Below are positions 17,511 through 26,292 of a DNA stretch of 64,000 nt, one piece after another. The DNA lies in the NCBI RefSeq assembly GCF_048268085.1, contig NZ_JBLWWF010000018.1, forward strand, positions 1-64,000, in the 5' to 3' direction. The translations under genes and the position numbers were made by a program. The stretch is from Neptunicella sp048268085. GTDB taxonomy: Bacteria > Pseudomonadota > Gammaproteobacteria > Enterobacterales > Alteromonadaceae. How positions within the stretch are numbered: the stretch's first letter is position 1; each line of letters opens with the position of its first letter. The notes beneath the pieces are model-generated. The model ran no database searches. It was not told the origin of the DNA and was given only the letters and a program-made list of their open reading frames with translations.

Positions 17511-17999
17511 ATGCCGGATAATTCAATCCAACAACAGGTTATCCGGCAAGTTGAAGAGTGCTATTTACAGGCCGAACAACAACTTGGCCAATCATTTCCT
17601 CGTCCGGTTGTGCGTTTTAATCAGCGCGGAAAAATCGCTGGCTCTGCACGACTACAATTAAATGAGTTGCGGTTTAATCCGGTACTTTTAGCGGATAACA
17701 CCCCCCATTTTATCCACCACGTCATCCCCCACGAAATTTGCCACCTGTTGGCATATCATCTGTACGGCAAAGTGCGTCCCCATGGTGAACAGTGGCAAGG
17801 ATTAATGCGCAACATTTACCGGTTAGCCCCTAAAACACGCCATAATATGGATGTGAGTAAAGTACAGGGCAAAGTATTCAACTACCGCTGCCAGTGCCAG
17901 CAACACCAGTTGTCGATAAGGCGCCACAATAAAGTATTAGCAGGAATACAATATCAATGTCGTCGCTGTGGACAGCCATTATCACAACAGGTTATTTGA
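17511..17999 (+). CDS. sprT: SprT family zinc protein
   Basis: A 162-residue SprT-domain protein, related to Spartan-like metalloproteases; its bacterial role is poorly known. The zinc-protease motif HEICH lies at residues 74-78, with another conserved His in VRPHGEQW. The C terminus carries a zinc ribbon (CQCQQH and CRRCG). It follows lipA by 15 bases and probably shares its transcript. Its last 18 bases overlap the end of the convergent gene on the other strand. Confidence 0.9.
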   Translation: MPDNSIQQQVIRQVEECYLQAEQQLGQSFPRPVVRFNQRGKIAGSARLQLNELRFNPVLLADNTPHFIHHVIPHEICHLLAYHLYGKVRPHGEQWQGLMRNIYRLAPKTRHNMDVSKVQGKVFNYRCQCQQHQLSIRRHNKVLAGIQYQCRRCGQPLSQQVI

Positions 18000-19307
18000 A
18001 AAATCCTGATAACGCTGCCACCAATATTGCTGCAAGGCTTTATCACCATTACTTTGTGCTGCGTTAGCCAAATTAATATAAGCGGGTAACATCTGGCTGG
18101 GTTCAGCTAACTGCTGCTGCCACAATGTTAAGTAAAGAGGAGGTATCACTCCCTGATCGTAAAACTCCATAAAGGTAAAATCTTCAATCGGTTTATACGC
18201 TTGATACTCACTATTATCACAGGTTCTGGCCAGCGCTAGTTGTGATTTATCCATATCGCCCCAGCGCTTTGGCAACGTTAAAGGCTGGCTGTTTTTCTCT
18301 ATTAATAAATTTGGAATGGTTTTACCCATCGCACAAAATTGCTTTGCCAAGTGACGGGATAAGGGGTATTCATCCACAAAACCGGCGAAATGTGCCAGTT
18401 CGTGGATAAAGACTTGATAACTGTCTTGCCTGTCCAGATACATGATGCCATTTTTTACATTGGCTTTTCCCTGACGGGCAAAAATGACTAAATGACTAAA
18501 CCTTTCCCCCTGTAAGCGCACAGCTAACTGGTTTTCATCACACCCTAACCGCTGGGTTCCTAACCAGTTATCCGCGCAATCAAGCTGCTTATTGGTAAAC
18601 ATCTTAATCTTGCCCAAACAAATCGGTAGCGCGTTAAAATGACTATCTTGATGATATTTTTGCTTAAATTTGTGCGCTTGAAGCAAACTATCCAGTGATG
18701 TAGCTATCAACATAATATCCTGCTGACAGTGATTGCTATTAGTTGTTTGAGAATACATCACGTTACGCTGTTGGAACGCGTTTAAATAAGCATCTGCTTT
18801 AACCGATCCCAGACGCTTCGCTTGAAGAAGATAAAATTTGAATTGCGGTTGATCCCCCTGCTGCCATTTTTGCTCGGCCAATAACAAGGCGCTATCAGCA
18901 TTGCTCTGTGCAGCCTTAGTTAACCAGGCTAATGCTTGCTGGGGATCCGATTGATGCAATTGTTGATACAACGCCTGTTGAGCAATTGATAATCCATTAT
19001 TAGCCGCTTCAACTAACCAGAATTGACTAGCATCAGGATCCGTTTGCAACTGGGCCAATAGATATTGTGCATTCGCATCGTTCGCTTTAGCCGCGATAGT
19101 TAACCAGTAAACAGAATTGGATTGAGATAATGCCGATAGAGCTAGCCGGGTCTGCTGTTGCGTACCAACGGGGAGCAATAATGCCCAGCTCGTATAGCGT
19201 TCTGGCTGTTGTTGCGCATTGTGTAACAATATCCTTGGCTCACGACTGCTGTCGTATTGTAAGCCTGTTACAAAAAATAGTGTCAGCAGCAGCCAAAGGT
19301 GAGCCAT
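17982..19307 (-). CDS. Sel1-repeat protein with C-terminal HExxH domain, putative secreted metalloprotease
   Basis: An exported protein of about 441 residues. The start is ATG 19307, with GAGGGA upstream; GTG at 19334 is an alternative. The signal sequence is AHLWLLLTLFFVTG. Residues of about 80-185 hold Sel1/TPR-like repeats (NANAQYLLAQL, NNGLSIAQQALY, NADSALLLAEQKW). The C-terminal half has FIHELAHFAGFVDEY near residue 305, an extended zinc-binding HExxH motif, and several cysteines (NHCQQD, LPICLG, LDCADNW, GCDE, CDN). Proteolytic activity is inferred only. It lies directly behind nlpI and is probably cotranscribed with it. The 3' end overlaps sprT tail to tail. Confidence 0.75.
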   Translation of the reverse strand: MAHLWLLLTLFFVTGLQYDSSREPRILLHNAQQQPERYTSWALLLPVGTQQQTRLALSALSQSNSVYWLTIAAKANDANAQYLLAQLQTDPDASQFWLVEAANNGLSIAQQALYQQLHQSDPQQALAWLTKAAQSNADSALLLAEQKWQQGDQPQFKFYLLQAKRLGSVKADAYLNAFQQRNVMYSQTTNSNHCQQDIMLIATSLDSLLQAHKFKQKYHQDSHFNALPICLGKIKMFTNKQLDCADNWLGTQRLGCDENQLAVRLQGERFSHLVIFARQGKANVKNGIMYLDRQDSYQVFIHELAHFAGFVDEYPLSRHLAKQFCAMGKTIPNLLIEKNSQPLTLPKRWGDMDKSQLALARTCDNSEYQAYKPIEDFTFMEFYDQGVIPPLYLTLWQQQLAEPSQMLPAYINLANAAQSNGDKALQQYWWQRYQDFSNNLL

Positions 19308-19333
19308 GGACAATTCCCTCACGGGATTAACCA

Positions 19334-20242
19334 CTAATCTGTTGTTACATCATCATAGGTTCGTTCACGCATTAAATTAAGCTCAAGACGCGCATAACGA
19401 TGTTCAACAAAATCATAGACATTGGTACTTAAGGCCAATTTAAAATAGTTGGAGGCAATACCATTTTGTCCTTTGCCCATATGATACTTACCCAGATAAA
19501 AATATGCCTCACACAGTTTATCGGTTAGTTGCTTCTGGTTGGTTACCCCTAGCATTAACGTCGATAATAATTGTGATTCATTAATATCGCCGAGATAGAA
19601 ATCAACCAACATGGTTGCCCAATTCTGTTCGTCTAACCGCTCTCGGCTCGCACGCAGATGTTGCATGGCACTGTCGGCATTCAACTCTTTTTCAGCAATA
19701 TAGGTCCACAATGCACGGTAAGGATCGGTTTTATCTTTACTGAAAAAGTTATCCAGATCCTGTACTGCCAATTCGGGACGCCCACCGTAATACAGCGCAA
19801 TGCCACGATTTAAAAAGGCATAATCATGATCGGGATCAATATCCAAAGTGGCATCAAATTCATCATAAGCCTGTATAAACTCCATCTGCTGGGTGTAATG
19901 AATGCCCAGGAAATTATGCGCTTCGGCCATATTCGGGTTAAGACTCAATGCCCGATTAAAATCATACTGAGCCATGCCTGACAGCCCAACACTGTCATAT
20001 AACACGCCACGCTGATATAAAAATTCAGCCTTTTGGTTGTCCGGCACTTTAACCTGTTCCAGAATATCTGTCAGACGAGCCAAGGCCATTTGACTGCGCA
20101 GATTAACCGGAGCGGGCTCGGCCAGAACCAGATTTCCCATTTGCCCCGATTCCTGTTGTTTAGCTTGTCCGTGCATCATTGATGAGCAGCCCTGAATGCC
20201 GACCACTAAACTCAAAACTAGCAATAAATTACGCATTATCAT
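19334..20242 (-). CDS. nlpI: NlpI-like TPR lipoprotein
   Basis: Lipoprotein of the NlpI family; in E. coli NlpI docks murein hydrolases and the protease Prc at the outer membrane. The lipobox ends VGIQGC, with the lipidated Cys at about residue 19. Tetratricopeptide repeats follow: AEFLYQRGVLYDSVGL, AEAHNFLGIHYTQQME, DYAFLNRGIALYYGGR and AYFYLGKYHMGKGQN. The length of 302 residues is close to E. coli NlpI. The neighbouring downstream gene, a putative periplasmic protease, may be a functional partner; that is inference. Confidence 0.88.
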   Translation of the reverse strand: MIMRNLLLVLSLVVGIQGCSSMMHGQAKQQESGQMGNLVLAEPAPVNLRSQMALARLTDILEQVKVPDNQKAEFLYQRGVLYDSVGLSGMAQYDFNRALSLNPNMAEAHNFLGIHYTQQMEFIQAYDEFDATLDIDPDHDYAFLNRGIALYYGGRPELAVQDLDNFFSKDKTDPYRALWTYIAEKELNADSAMQHLRASRERLDEQNWATMLVDFYLGDINESQLLSTLMLGVTNQKQLTDKLCEAYFYLGKYHMGKGQNGIASNYFKLALSTNVYDFVEHRYARLELNLMRERTYDDVTTD

Positions 20243-20417
20243 TAACCAATATACCCAGAAAAAATGTCAATCGAAAAAGACCAGAGCGCTACTATAACCA
20301 ATCATTTAACGCGGATCACTTAAAGACGACAGAATTACACAGATAACTAACATTTATTTAATAAACGGGATAGTTTGGAGCTGCAATTAAACCTGATGAA
20401 TGGAAAATATTGATGCA

Positions 20418-20440
20418 CAAAAAAGGCGCTTTACGCGCCT
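20418..20440 (-). terminator. terminator overlapping the end of eda
   Basis: On the minus strand AAAGGCGC and GCGCCTTT form a stem around the loop GTAAA, followed by a T-run. The last codons of eda make the left arm and the TAA stop codon (20431-20433) lies in the loop. It closes the zwf-pgl-edd-glk-eda unit. Confidence 0.85.
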
Positions 20441-21087
20441 TTAATACTATTTGCTCCTTGTATGGCCTGAGCAGCCAAATCGGTAATTCGCTGCCATTCA
20501 CCATTTTGTACCGCGTCGTCCGGGGCTAACCATGAGCCACCGACACAACGAATATTAGGCTGAGCCAAATAATCCAGATAATTTTTTGGACCGATACCAC
20601 CGGTTGGGCAGAAAGTCACATCCGGGAAAGGACCGCCAATAGACTGAATGGCTTTTAATCCACCTGATGCTTCAGCCGGAAAGAATTTAAAATGATCGTA
20701 GCCTTTATCAAGCCCGTTCATTAATTCTGAAATCGAAGATACCCCGGGAATTAACGCAATTGGCGATTCATTCCCCGCATCCAACAGCTCGCTAGTCAAC
20801 CCGGGACTAATGGCAAACATCGCTCCGGCATCGATAACTTGCTGAAGCTGTTTTTTGTTGGTAACCGTGCCGGCACCAATAATGGCATCGGGTACTTCAT
20901 CGGCAATTTTACGAATCGCTTCAAGTGCCACCGGAGTGCGTAAGGTCACCTCTAAAACAGAAATTCCACCGGCAATTAACGCTTTAGCCAGGGGTACTGC
21001 GTGTTCTAATTCACGGATCACTATGACCGGTACTACCGGTCCTTTGGCAAACAAATCTGCCACGGATAGGGTCCAATTTTTCGTCAT
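20431..21087 (-). CDS. eda: KDPG/KHG aldolase
   Basis: Splits 2-keto-3-deoxy-6-phosphogluconate into pyruvate and glyceraldehyde 3-phosphate, the last Entner-Doudoroff step. The 218-residue class I aldolase shows LEVTLRTPVALEAI, GAGTVTN, ISPGLTSELL, the Schiff-base lysine region FKFFPAEASGG and FCPTGGIG. It is the last gene of the operon, overlapping glk by four bases, and ends inside its own terminator. Confidence 0.97.
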   Translation of the reverse strand: MTKNWTLSVADLFAKGPVVPVIVIRELEHAVPLAKALIAGGISVLEVTLRTPVALEAIRKIADEVPDAIIGAGTVTNKKQLQQVIDAGAMFAISPGLTSELLDAGNESPIALIPGVSSISELMNGLDKGYDHFKFFPAEASGGLKAIQSIGGPFPDVTFCPTGGIGPKNYLDYLAQPNIRCVGGSWLAPDDAVQNGEWQRITDLAAQAIQGANSIKGA

Positions 21088-22046
21088 GATACTTCCTTCA
21101 TATTCTGCTCAAGGTACGCAGCTGCGCCCATCAAGCCATGATCTGGCTCAACAATGAGATAAACGGGTATATTCTGTACATAATGTTTAAGACGGCCTTT
21201 ATCTTCAAAACGCTGTCTAAATTCACTGTGACACACGAAATCCACAAAACGCTGGGCGATACCACCGGCAATATAAACCCCACCGAAAGTGCCCATATTC
21301 AGCGCCAAGTTGCCGGCAAAACTGCCCATCACCCGGCAAAATTGCTGCAAGGCTTCAACACACACAGCGCAACTACCATCAAGTGCCCGATTGGTCACTT
21401 CCGCGGGCGAACTGCAAGCGTCTGGTACGACGGCATTTTTCTCAGCTAATGCTTGATAAATCTGCAGTAAACCGGGCCCTGAAATCAGCTGTTCTGCTGA
21501 CACATGGCCATGGTGTTTACGTAAAAATTGCCATATATATAAATCGTTATCATCGATAGGGGCAAAATCAACATGGCCCCCTTCGCCCGGCATGGCTTTC
21601 CAGCCTTCGGTAATAGGAATCAGGTGCCCTACTCCCAAACCTGTACCGGCACCAAAAACCGCCATGGTGCCGTTTTCGACAGGTTCACCACCGCCAATTT
21701 TGACTTTTTGTTGTTCACTCAGAACCGGTAATGACATCGAGATCGCTGTGTAATCATTGATAACCATAAGGTTCTGCAACCCCAAATTCTGTCGGGTTTG
21801 CTCAATAGAAAACTCCCAATAATGGTTAGTCATTTTGACTTTATCACCACTTACTGGACAAGCAATGGCGATACAACCGGCAACAAAATCATGCTCAGGT
21901 AGTGAATCGCAATAGAGTTTGATCACATCGGCAATCGTGGCAAAATCATTGCACAGATACTTTTTTATATCCGCTAACTGCCCTTTTACTTCACGAGCAA
22001 GACGAATGTTAGTTCCGCCTACATCCGCAACAAATCTTGCCGTCAT
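21084..22046 (-). CDS. glk: glucokinase
   Basis: Phosphorylates glucose with ATP to feed the Entner-Doudoroff pathway. The 320-residue protein belongs to the bacterial glucokinase (Glk) family, with the phosphate-binding motif FVADVGGTNIRLA at the N terminus, the catalytic Asp region MVINDYTA, GAGTGLGVGHLI and GEGGHVDFAP. Four-base ATGA overlaps join it to edd upstream and eda downstream. Its placement between edd and eda suggests the cell takes up free glucose, or makes it from polymers, rather than relying on a phosphotransferase system alone. Confidence 0.95.
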   Translation of the reverse strand: MTARFVADVGGTNIRLAREVKGQLADIKKYLCNDFATIADVIKLYCDSLPEHDFVAGCIAIACPVSGDKVKMTNHYWEFSIEQTRQNLGLQNLMVINDYTAISMSLPVLSEQQKVKIGGGEPVENGTMAVFGAGTGLGVGHLIPITEGWKAMPGEGGHVDFAPIDDNDLYIWQFLRKHHGHVSAEQLISGPGLLQIYQALAEKNAVVPDACSSPAEVTNRALDGSCAVCVEALQQFCRVMGSFAGNLALNMGTFGGVYIAGGIAQRFVDFVCHSEFRQRFEDKGRLKHYVQNIPVYLIVEPDHGLMGAAAYLEQNMKEVS

Positions 22047-23872
22047 CCCACTTGCTCCTGAGTCCCAAACAATGAGCAGGCTCCTTGCTCGGCACCCGTC
22101 AATTCACTGCGCATACCGGCAAACATTTCACGTCCCATGCCAACTAAATGATGGTCGATAGACGCCAACACGTTTTCACGTTGAGTTAATTCTTCTTCAT
22201 CGACTAATAATTGCAGCGTGCCATTAGCGGCATCCAGCTCAATCATGTCGCCATCCTTAACTTTGGCTAACAACCCACCATTATAGGCTTCGGGGGTGAC
22301 ATGGATCGCTGCTGGCACTTTACCTGATGCACCAGACATACGGCCATCAGTCACTAGTGCGACATTAAATCCACGATCCTGTAACACGCCAAGTGGCGGC
22401 GTTAATCGATGTAGTTCAGGCATACCAATGGCTTTAGGCCCCTGAAAGCGCACCACGACGATACAATCTTTATTCAACTCACCAGCATTAAATGCTTTAT
22501 CTAAATCAAATTGATCTTCAAACACCACCGCTGGGGCAACAATTTTAGTTTTATTAGCGCGCAAAGCTGAGGTTTTCATTACCGCGCGACCTAAATTACC
22601 TTGTAACAAGGCTAATCCGCCATCTGGCTTAAATGGTGCGGCACACGTAGCGATAACCTCTGGATCAAGAGATTTTTCAGCGCCATCGCGCCATTGCAGT
22701 TCACCGTCAACTAATACCGGCTCTTTGGTATATTGCTCTAAGCCTTTACCACAGATGGTATTAACATCATTATGTAATAATCCGGCACCTAACAACTCTT
22801 TAAACAGCAACGCCATACCACCGGCGGCAACAAAATGGTTAATATCGGCCGAACCATTTGGATAAATATGCGTTAACAACGGCACCACTTTGGATATTTC
22901 AGAAAAATCATCCCAGTTGATGGTGTAACCGGCTGCTTTGGCTACCGCCACTAAATGCATTGTATGGTTGGTTGACCCGCCGGTAGCGAGCAACGCCACC
23001 AAACCATTAACGATAGCTTTGGCATCAACAATATGCCCGATTGGCATGTAGTTACCGCCCAAATCAGTCAAACGGGTAACTTGTTTGGCCGCGGCTTTGG
23101 TTAACGCTTCCCGCAATGGCGTACCGGGATTAACAAAAGAGGAGCCGGGTAGATGTAACCCCATGACTTCAACTACCAACTGATTACTGTTGGCAGTACC
23201 ATAAAAGGTACAAGTGCCTGCCGCATGATAAGAACTGGATTCGGCTTCGAGTAATTCTTCACGCGTCGCTTTGCCTTCAACATAGGCTTGACGAACACGG
23301 GCTTTTTCTTTGTTGGGAATACCTGATGGCATCGGGCCGGCAGGAACAAACACAGTAGGAAGATGCCCAAAGGCCAATGAACCAATCAACAATCCTGGTA
23401 CGATCTTGTCACAAATACCTAATGCCAAGCTACCATCAAACATATTGTGGGACAGGCCGATCGCGGTAGACATAGCAATTACATCACGGCTCATCAAGCT
23501 TAAATCCATACCCGGATTGCCTTGCGTTACCCCGTCACACATCGCCGGAACCCCACCAGCAAACTGCGCTACTCCACCGACTTCAGCAATGGCTTGTTTA
23601 ATAATTTGCGGATAAGTTTCATAAGGCTGATGAGCAGACAACATATCGTTATAAGCCGAGGTAATTGCAATATTAGCCTTGGTCATACTGCGTAAATCAG
23701 CTTTATCGCTTGGATTACATGCAGCAAAACCGTGAGCCAGATTACCACAGGACAACACGCCACGATGTGGCCCCTGACGACGGGCTTTTTCAATCTTATC
23801 TAAATAGTCTTGGCGACTCTTTTTACTACGGGCAATGATCCTGTCGGTCACTGCATTAATGGTCTTATTCAT
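22043..23872 (-). CDS. edd: phosphogluconate dehydratase
   Basis: Dehydrates 6-phosphogluconate to KDPG. Its 609 residues belong to the IlvD/Edd family and should carry an iron-sulfur cluster. Visible motifs are RGVLSCGNLAHGFAACN, CDGVTQGNPGMDLSLMSRD, the Cys-containing ALGICDKIVPGLL, ATGGSTNHTMHL, and VTDGRMSGASGKVPAAIHVTPEA near the end. The start is ATG 23872 with AGGAG five bases upstream; a GTG further up lies in the pgl end. It begins eight bases after the pgl stop. Confidence 0.97.
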   Translation of the reverse strand: MNKTINAVTDRIIARSKKSRQDYLDKIEKARRQGPHRGVLSCGNLAHGFAACNPSDKADLRSMTKANIAITSAYNDMLSAHQPYETYPQIIKQAIAEVGGVAQFAGGVPAMCDGVTQGNPGMDLSLMSRDVIAMSTAIGLSHNMFDGSLALGICDKIVPGLLIGSLAFGHLPTVFVPAGPMPSGIPNKEKARVRQAYVEGKATREELLEAESSSYHAAGTCTFYGTANSNQLVVEVMGLHLPGSSFVNPGTPLREALTKAAAKQVTRLTDLGGNYMPIGHIVDAKAIVNGLVALLATGGSTNHTMHLVAVAKAAGYTINWDDFSEISKVVPLLTHIYPNGSADINHFVAAGGMALLFKELLGAGLLHNDVNTICGKGLEQYTKEPVLVDGELQWRDGAEKSLDPEVIATCAAPFKPDGGLALLQGNLGRAVMKTSALRANKTKIVAPAVVFEDQFDLDKAFNAGELNKDCIVVVRFQGPKAIGMPELHRLTPPLGVLQDRGFNVALVTDGRMSGASGKVPAAIHVTPEAYNGGLLAKVKDGDMIELDAANGTLQLLVDEEELTQRENVLASIDHHLVGMGREMFAGMRSELTGAEQGACSLFGTQEQVG

Positions 23873-23880
23873 TTTGGCTC

Positions 23881-24567
23881 CTATGCGGCCCAAATAAGCT
23901 CGACATCAGCGCGATTAAGCACTGCTCGAATGGGCATTGCGAGTTCATCTTTACCATCCAGCGCTTGTTGCAAAACTTGCATTTTGCTGTCGCCGGTAAG
24001 GTGAAGGAAAATATTCTGACTGGTTAGTAACGCAGGTAAGGTCAATGACATACGCTGATGTGGGGCGTTACCGGGAGTCACGGCAATCAGTTTTTGCTGT
24101 GAATCCATGGCCAAACCATCGGCAATTTGTGCCGAACAGGGAAACAAAGACGCGGTATGGCCGTCTTCACCCATGCCCAAAATCAGCACATCAAATGGTT
24201 GAGCCATACTGTCCAATCGCGACGTCAGTTCGTCAACTGCATCGGCAGCGTTAGCGTGTTCGGTTTTAAGTGACACAAAATTGGCCGCTGCCGCGTTATT
24301 TTTTAACAAATTATCGCGCACCAGTTTTTCGTTGCTGGCGTCATCATCAGCGTCAACCCAACGTTCATCAGCCAAACTAACATCCACTTTGCTCCAATCC
24401 AGCTGACTATTTGATAATTCAGCAAACAAGCCCAGTGGGGTTCTCCCGCCAGATACCAGCAAACTAGCGCGACCTTTGGCGTTAATTCCCTGCTCCAGCA
24501 ATGCAACGATGCGTTGGCTAAATTGTTGATTTAATTGCTCTGTTGATTGAAATAGTGACTGTTTCAT
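23881..24567 (-). CDS. pgl: 6-phosphogluconolactonase
   Basis: Hydrolyses 6-phosphogluconolactone made by Zwf. This is the 228-residue DevB/SOL type, with LLVSGGRTPLGLFAEL, VSLADERWVDADDDASNE and the catalytic ILGMGEDGHTASLFP motif near residue 130. It overlaps zwf by four bases and precedes edd, giving the order of the reactions along the operon. Confidence 0.96.
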   Translation of the reverse strand: MKQSLFQSTEQLNQQFSQRIVALLEQGINAKGRASLLVSGGRTPLGLFAELSNSQLDWSKVDVSLADERWVDADDDASNEKLVRDNLLKNNAAAANFVSLKTEHANAADAVDELTSRLDSMAQPFDVLILGMGEDGHTASLFPCSAQIADGLAMDSQQKLIAVTPGNAPHQRMSLTLPALLTSQNIFLHLTGDSKMQVLQQALDGKDELAMPIRAVLNRADVELIWAA

Positions 24568-26054
24568 TTTTTAGTTACCCGCCCTTCGTACCATGCTTTA
24601 TCTTCACGAGCTAATAAGGCAATCGACGATACTGGTCCCCATGTACCCGCTTGATAGGGTGCAGGTGGTTCGCTACTGTGGCGCCATGCATCCATAATTC
24701 CATCAACCCAGGTCCAGGCCTGTTCAACTTCATCACGATGCACAAACAACGCCTGATTGCCCAACATCACTTCAAGCAGTAATTTTTCATAGGCATCAGC
24801 AATTCGCTCATCTTTGAAGGTTTCAGAAAAGCTCAAATTAAGCTTGGTTTTTTGCAGATCCATCGAATGAGTGCCGGTTAAGCCAGGTAATTTATTCATT
24901 ACCGTGACTTCAACCCCTTCATCCGGTTGCAAACGAATAGTTAATTTATTGGGTGGCAAACTGGGGAAACTGTCTTTAAACAAATTGTGTGGTTGCTTCT
25001 TGAAATAAATAACCACTTCACTCACTTTAGACGGTAAGCGTTTACCGGTGCGCAGGTAGAATGGCACGCCCGCCCAGCGCCAGTTATCGATTTCCACTTT
25101 CAATGCCACAAAGGTTTCAGTTTTACTGGTCGTATTGGCGTCCGGTTCGTCTAAATATCCCGGGACTTCTTTACCGTTGATAAACCCATTGGTGTACTGA
25201 CCACGCACGGTTTTCTGATCGACATTGCTGCTATCAATTGGACGTAACGCTTTAAGTACTTTTACTTTTTCGTTACGAATACTGTCAGCTTCCAGTGTTG
25301 GAGGCGGCTCCATCGCAACCAGAGTAAGAATTTGCAATAAATGGTTTTGTACCATATCCCGCATTTGGCCAGCTTCATCGAAGTAACCCCAGCGGCCTTC
25401 AATCCCGACTGATTCCGCTACGCTGATTTGTACATGATCAATACAGTTATGATCCCAGTTATTGGTAAATAACGAATTGGCAAAACGCAACGCGATCAAA
25501 TTCAGAACGGTTTCTTTACCCAAATAATGATCGATTCGGTAAATTTGTTTTTCACTGAAAAATGCCGCGACTTGATCGTTAATCACCTTAGACGACGCTA
25601 AATCATGACCAATAGGCTTCTCTAGTACGACTCGCACGCTATCATCAATTACATCGGCCTGATGCATACCATTACAAATGTCACCAAATATGGAAGGTGG
25701 TGTTGCAAAATAACACACCATATTGCGCGTTGGTGCTGATATGCCTTTAAGCGCCTTGTAGTCATCCATATTTTTGAAATCAACTTTCAGATAACTAATC
25801 CGCGCCAATAAACGCTCCAGGCTTTTTTCACAGATGGTATCGGAATTAAATTTTCTGATATTTTCTTCTACCATTTGCAAATAATCTTCTTTTGACATTT
25901 CCTGACGGGCAACCCCAACAACCGTCGTATCGGTATGCAAAAGGTTGGCCTTTTCAAGCTGGTATAAAGAAGGGAGAAGTTTACGACGAGCGAGATCCCC
26001 GCCGGTTCCGTATAATACAAAGTCGCAAGGTTCGAGATTATTGTCCAATACCAT
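24564..26054 (-). CDS. zwf: glucose-6-phosphate 1-dehydrogenase
   Basis: Oxidises glucose 6-phosphate to the lactone and makes NADPH; first enzyme of the Entner-Doudoroff and oxidative pentose phosphate routes. The 496-residue protein has the dinucleotide-binding GTGGDLARRKLLPSLY at residues 11-26 (most relatives have GASGDLA or GGTGDLA) and the substrate-binding RIDHYLGKE near residue 172. The C-terminal domain has FYLRTGKRL and MLGNQALFVHRDEVEQAW. First gene of the operon and divergent from hexR; a HexR-like operator lies about 95 bases upstream. Confidence 0.97.
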   Translation of the reverse strand: MVLDNNLEPCDFVLYGTGGDLARRKLLPSLYQLEKANLLHTDTTVVGVARQEMSKEDYLQMVEENIRKFNSDTICEKSLERLLARISYLKVDFKNMDDYKALKGISAPTRNMVCYFATPPSIFGDICNGMHQADVIDDSVRVVLEKPIGHDLASSKVINDQVAAFFSEKQIYRIDHYLGKETVLNLIALRFANSLFTNNWDHNCIDHVQISVAESVGIEGRWGYFDEAGQMRDMVQNHLLQILTLVAMEPPPTLEADSIRNEKVKVLKALRPIDSSNVDQKTVRGQYTNGFINGKEVPGYLDEPDANTTSKTETFVALKVEIDNWRWAGVPFYLRTGKRLPSKVSEVVIYFKKQPHNLFKDSFPSLPPNKLTIRLQPDEGVEVTVMNKLPGLTGTHSMDLQKTKLNLSFSETFKDERIADAYEKLLLEVMLGNQALFVHRDEVEQAWTWVDGIMDAWRHSSEPPAPYQAGTWGPVSSIALLAREDKAWYEGRVTKK

Positions 26055-26147
26055 GTAATTACCTGAAGTATATGATTAAACTTAGCAACAATCTTACTAT
26101 ATGAAGTTAAGATATGCTTGCTTTGATAAGAGTATGTTAAACTTAAT

Positions 26148-26162
26148 TGTAGTAATTTTACA
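26148..26162. promoter_or_regulatory. HexR-like operator between zwf and hexR
   Basis: TGTAGTAATTTTACA, with TGTA/TACA arms seven bases apart, resembles the known HexR palindrome of Shewanella-type bacteria (TGTAATTAAATTACA). Its place in the divergent zwf/hexR region implies control of the Entner-Doudoroff operon and perhaps autoregulation. Confidence 0.75.
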
Positions 26163-26292
26163 ACATTTTAGAATTTGTTTTGACCTTAATGCGCTTTAGT
26201 GTAGCCTATCGAGCAGTTATAACTCGGCCTTTTGTCAAAAAGTTACGGACGACTTTCAGCTTTTGACAGGTATCAATACAGTGTCAGGAAAT

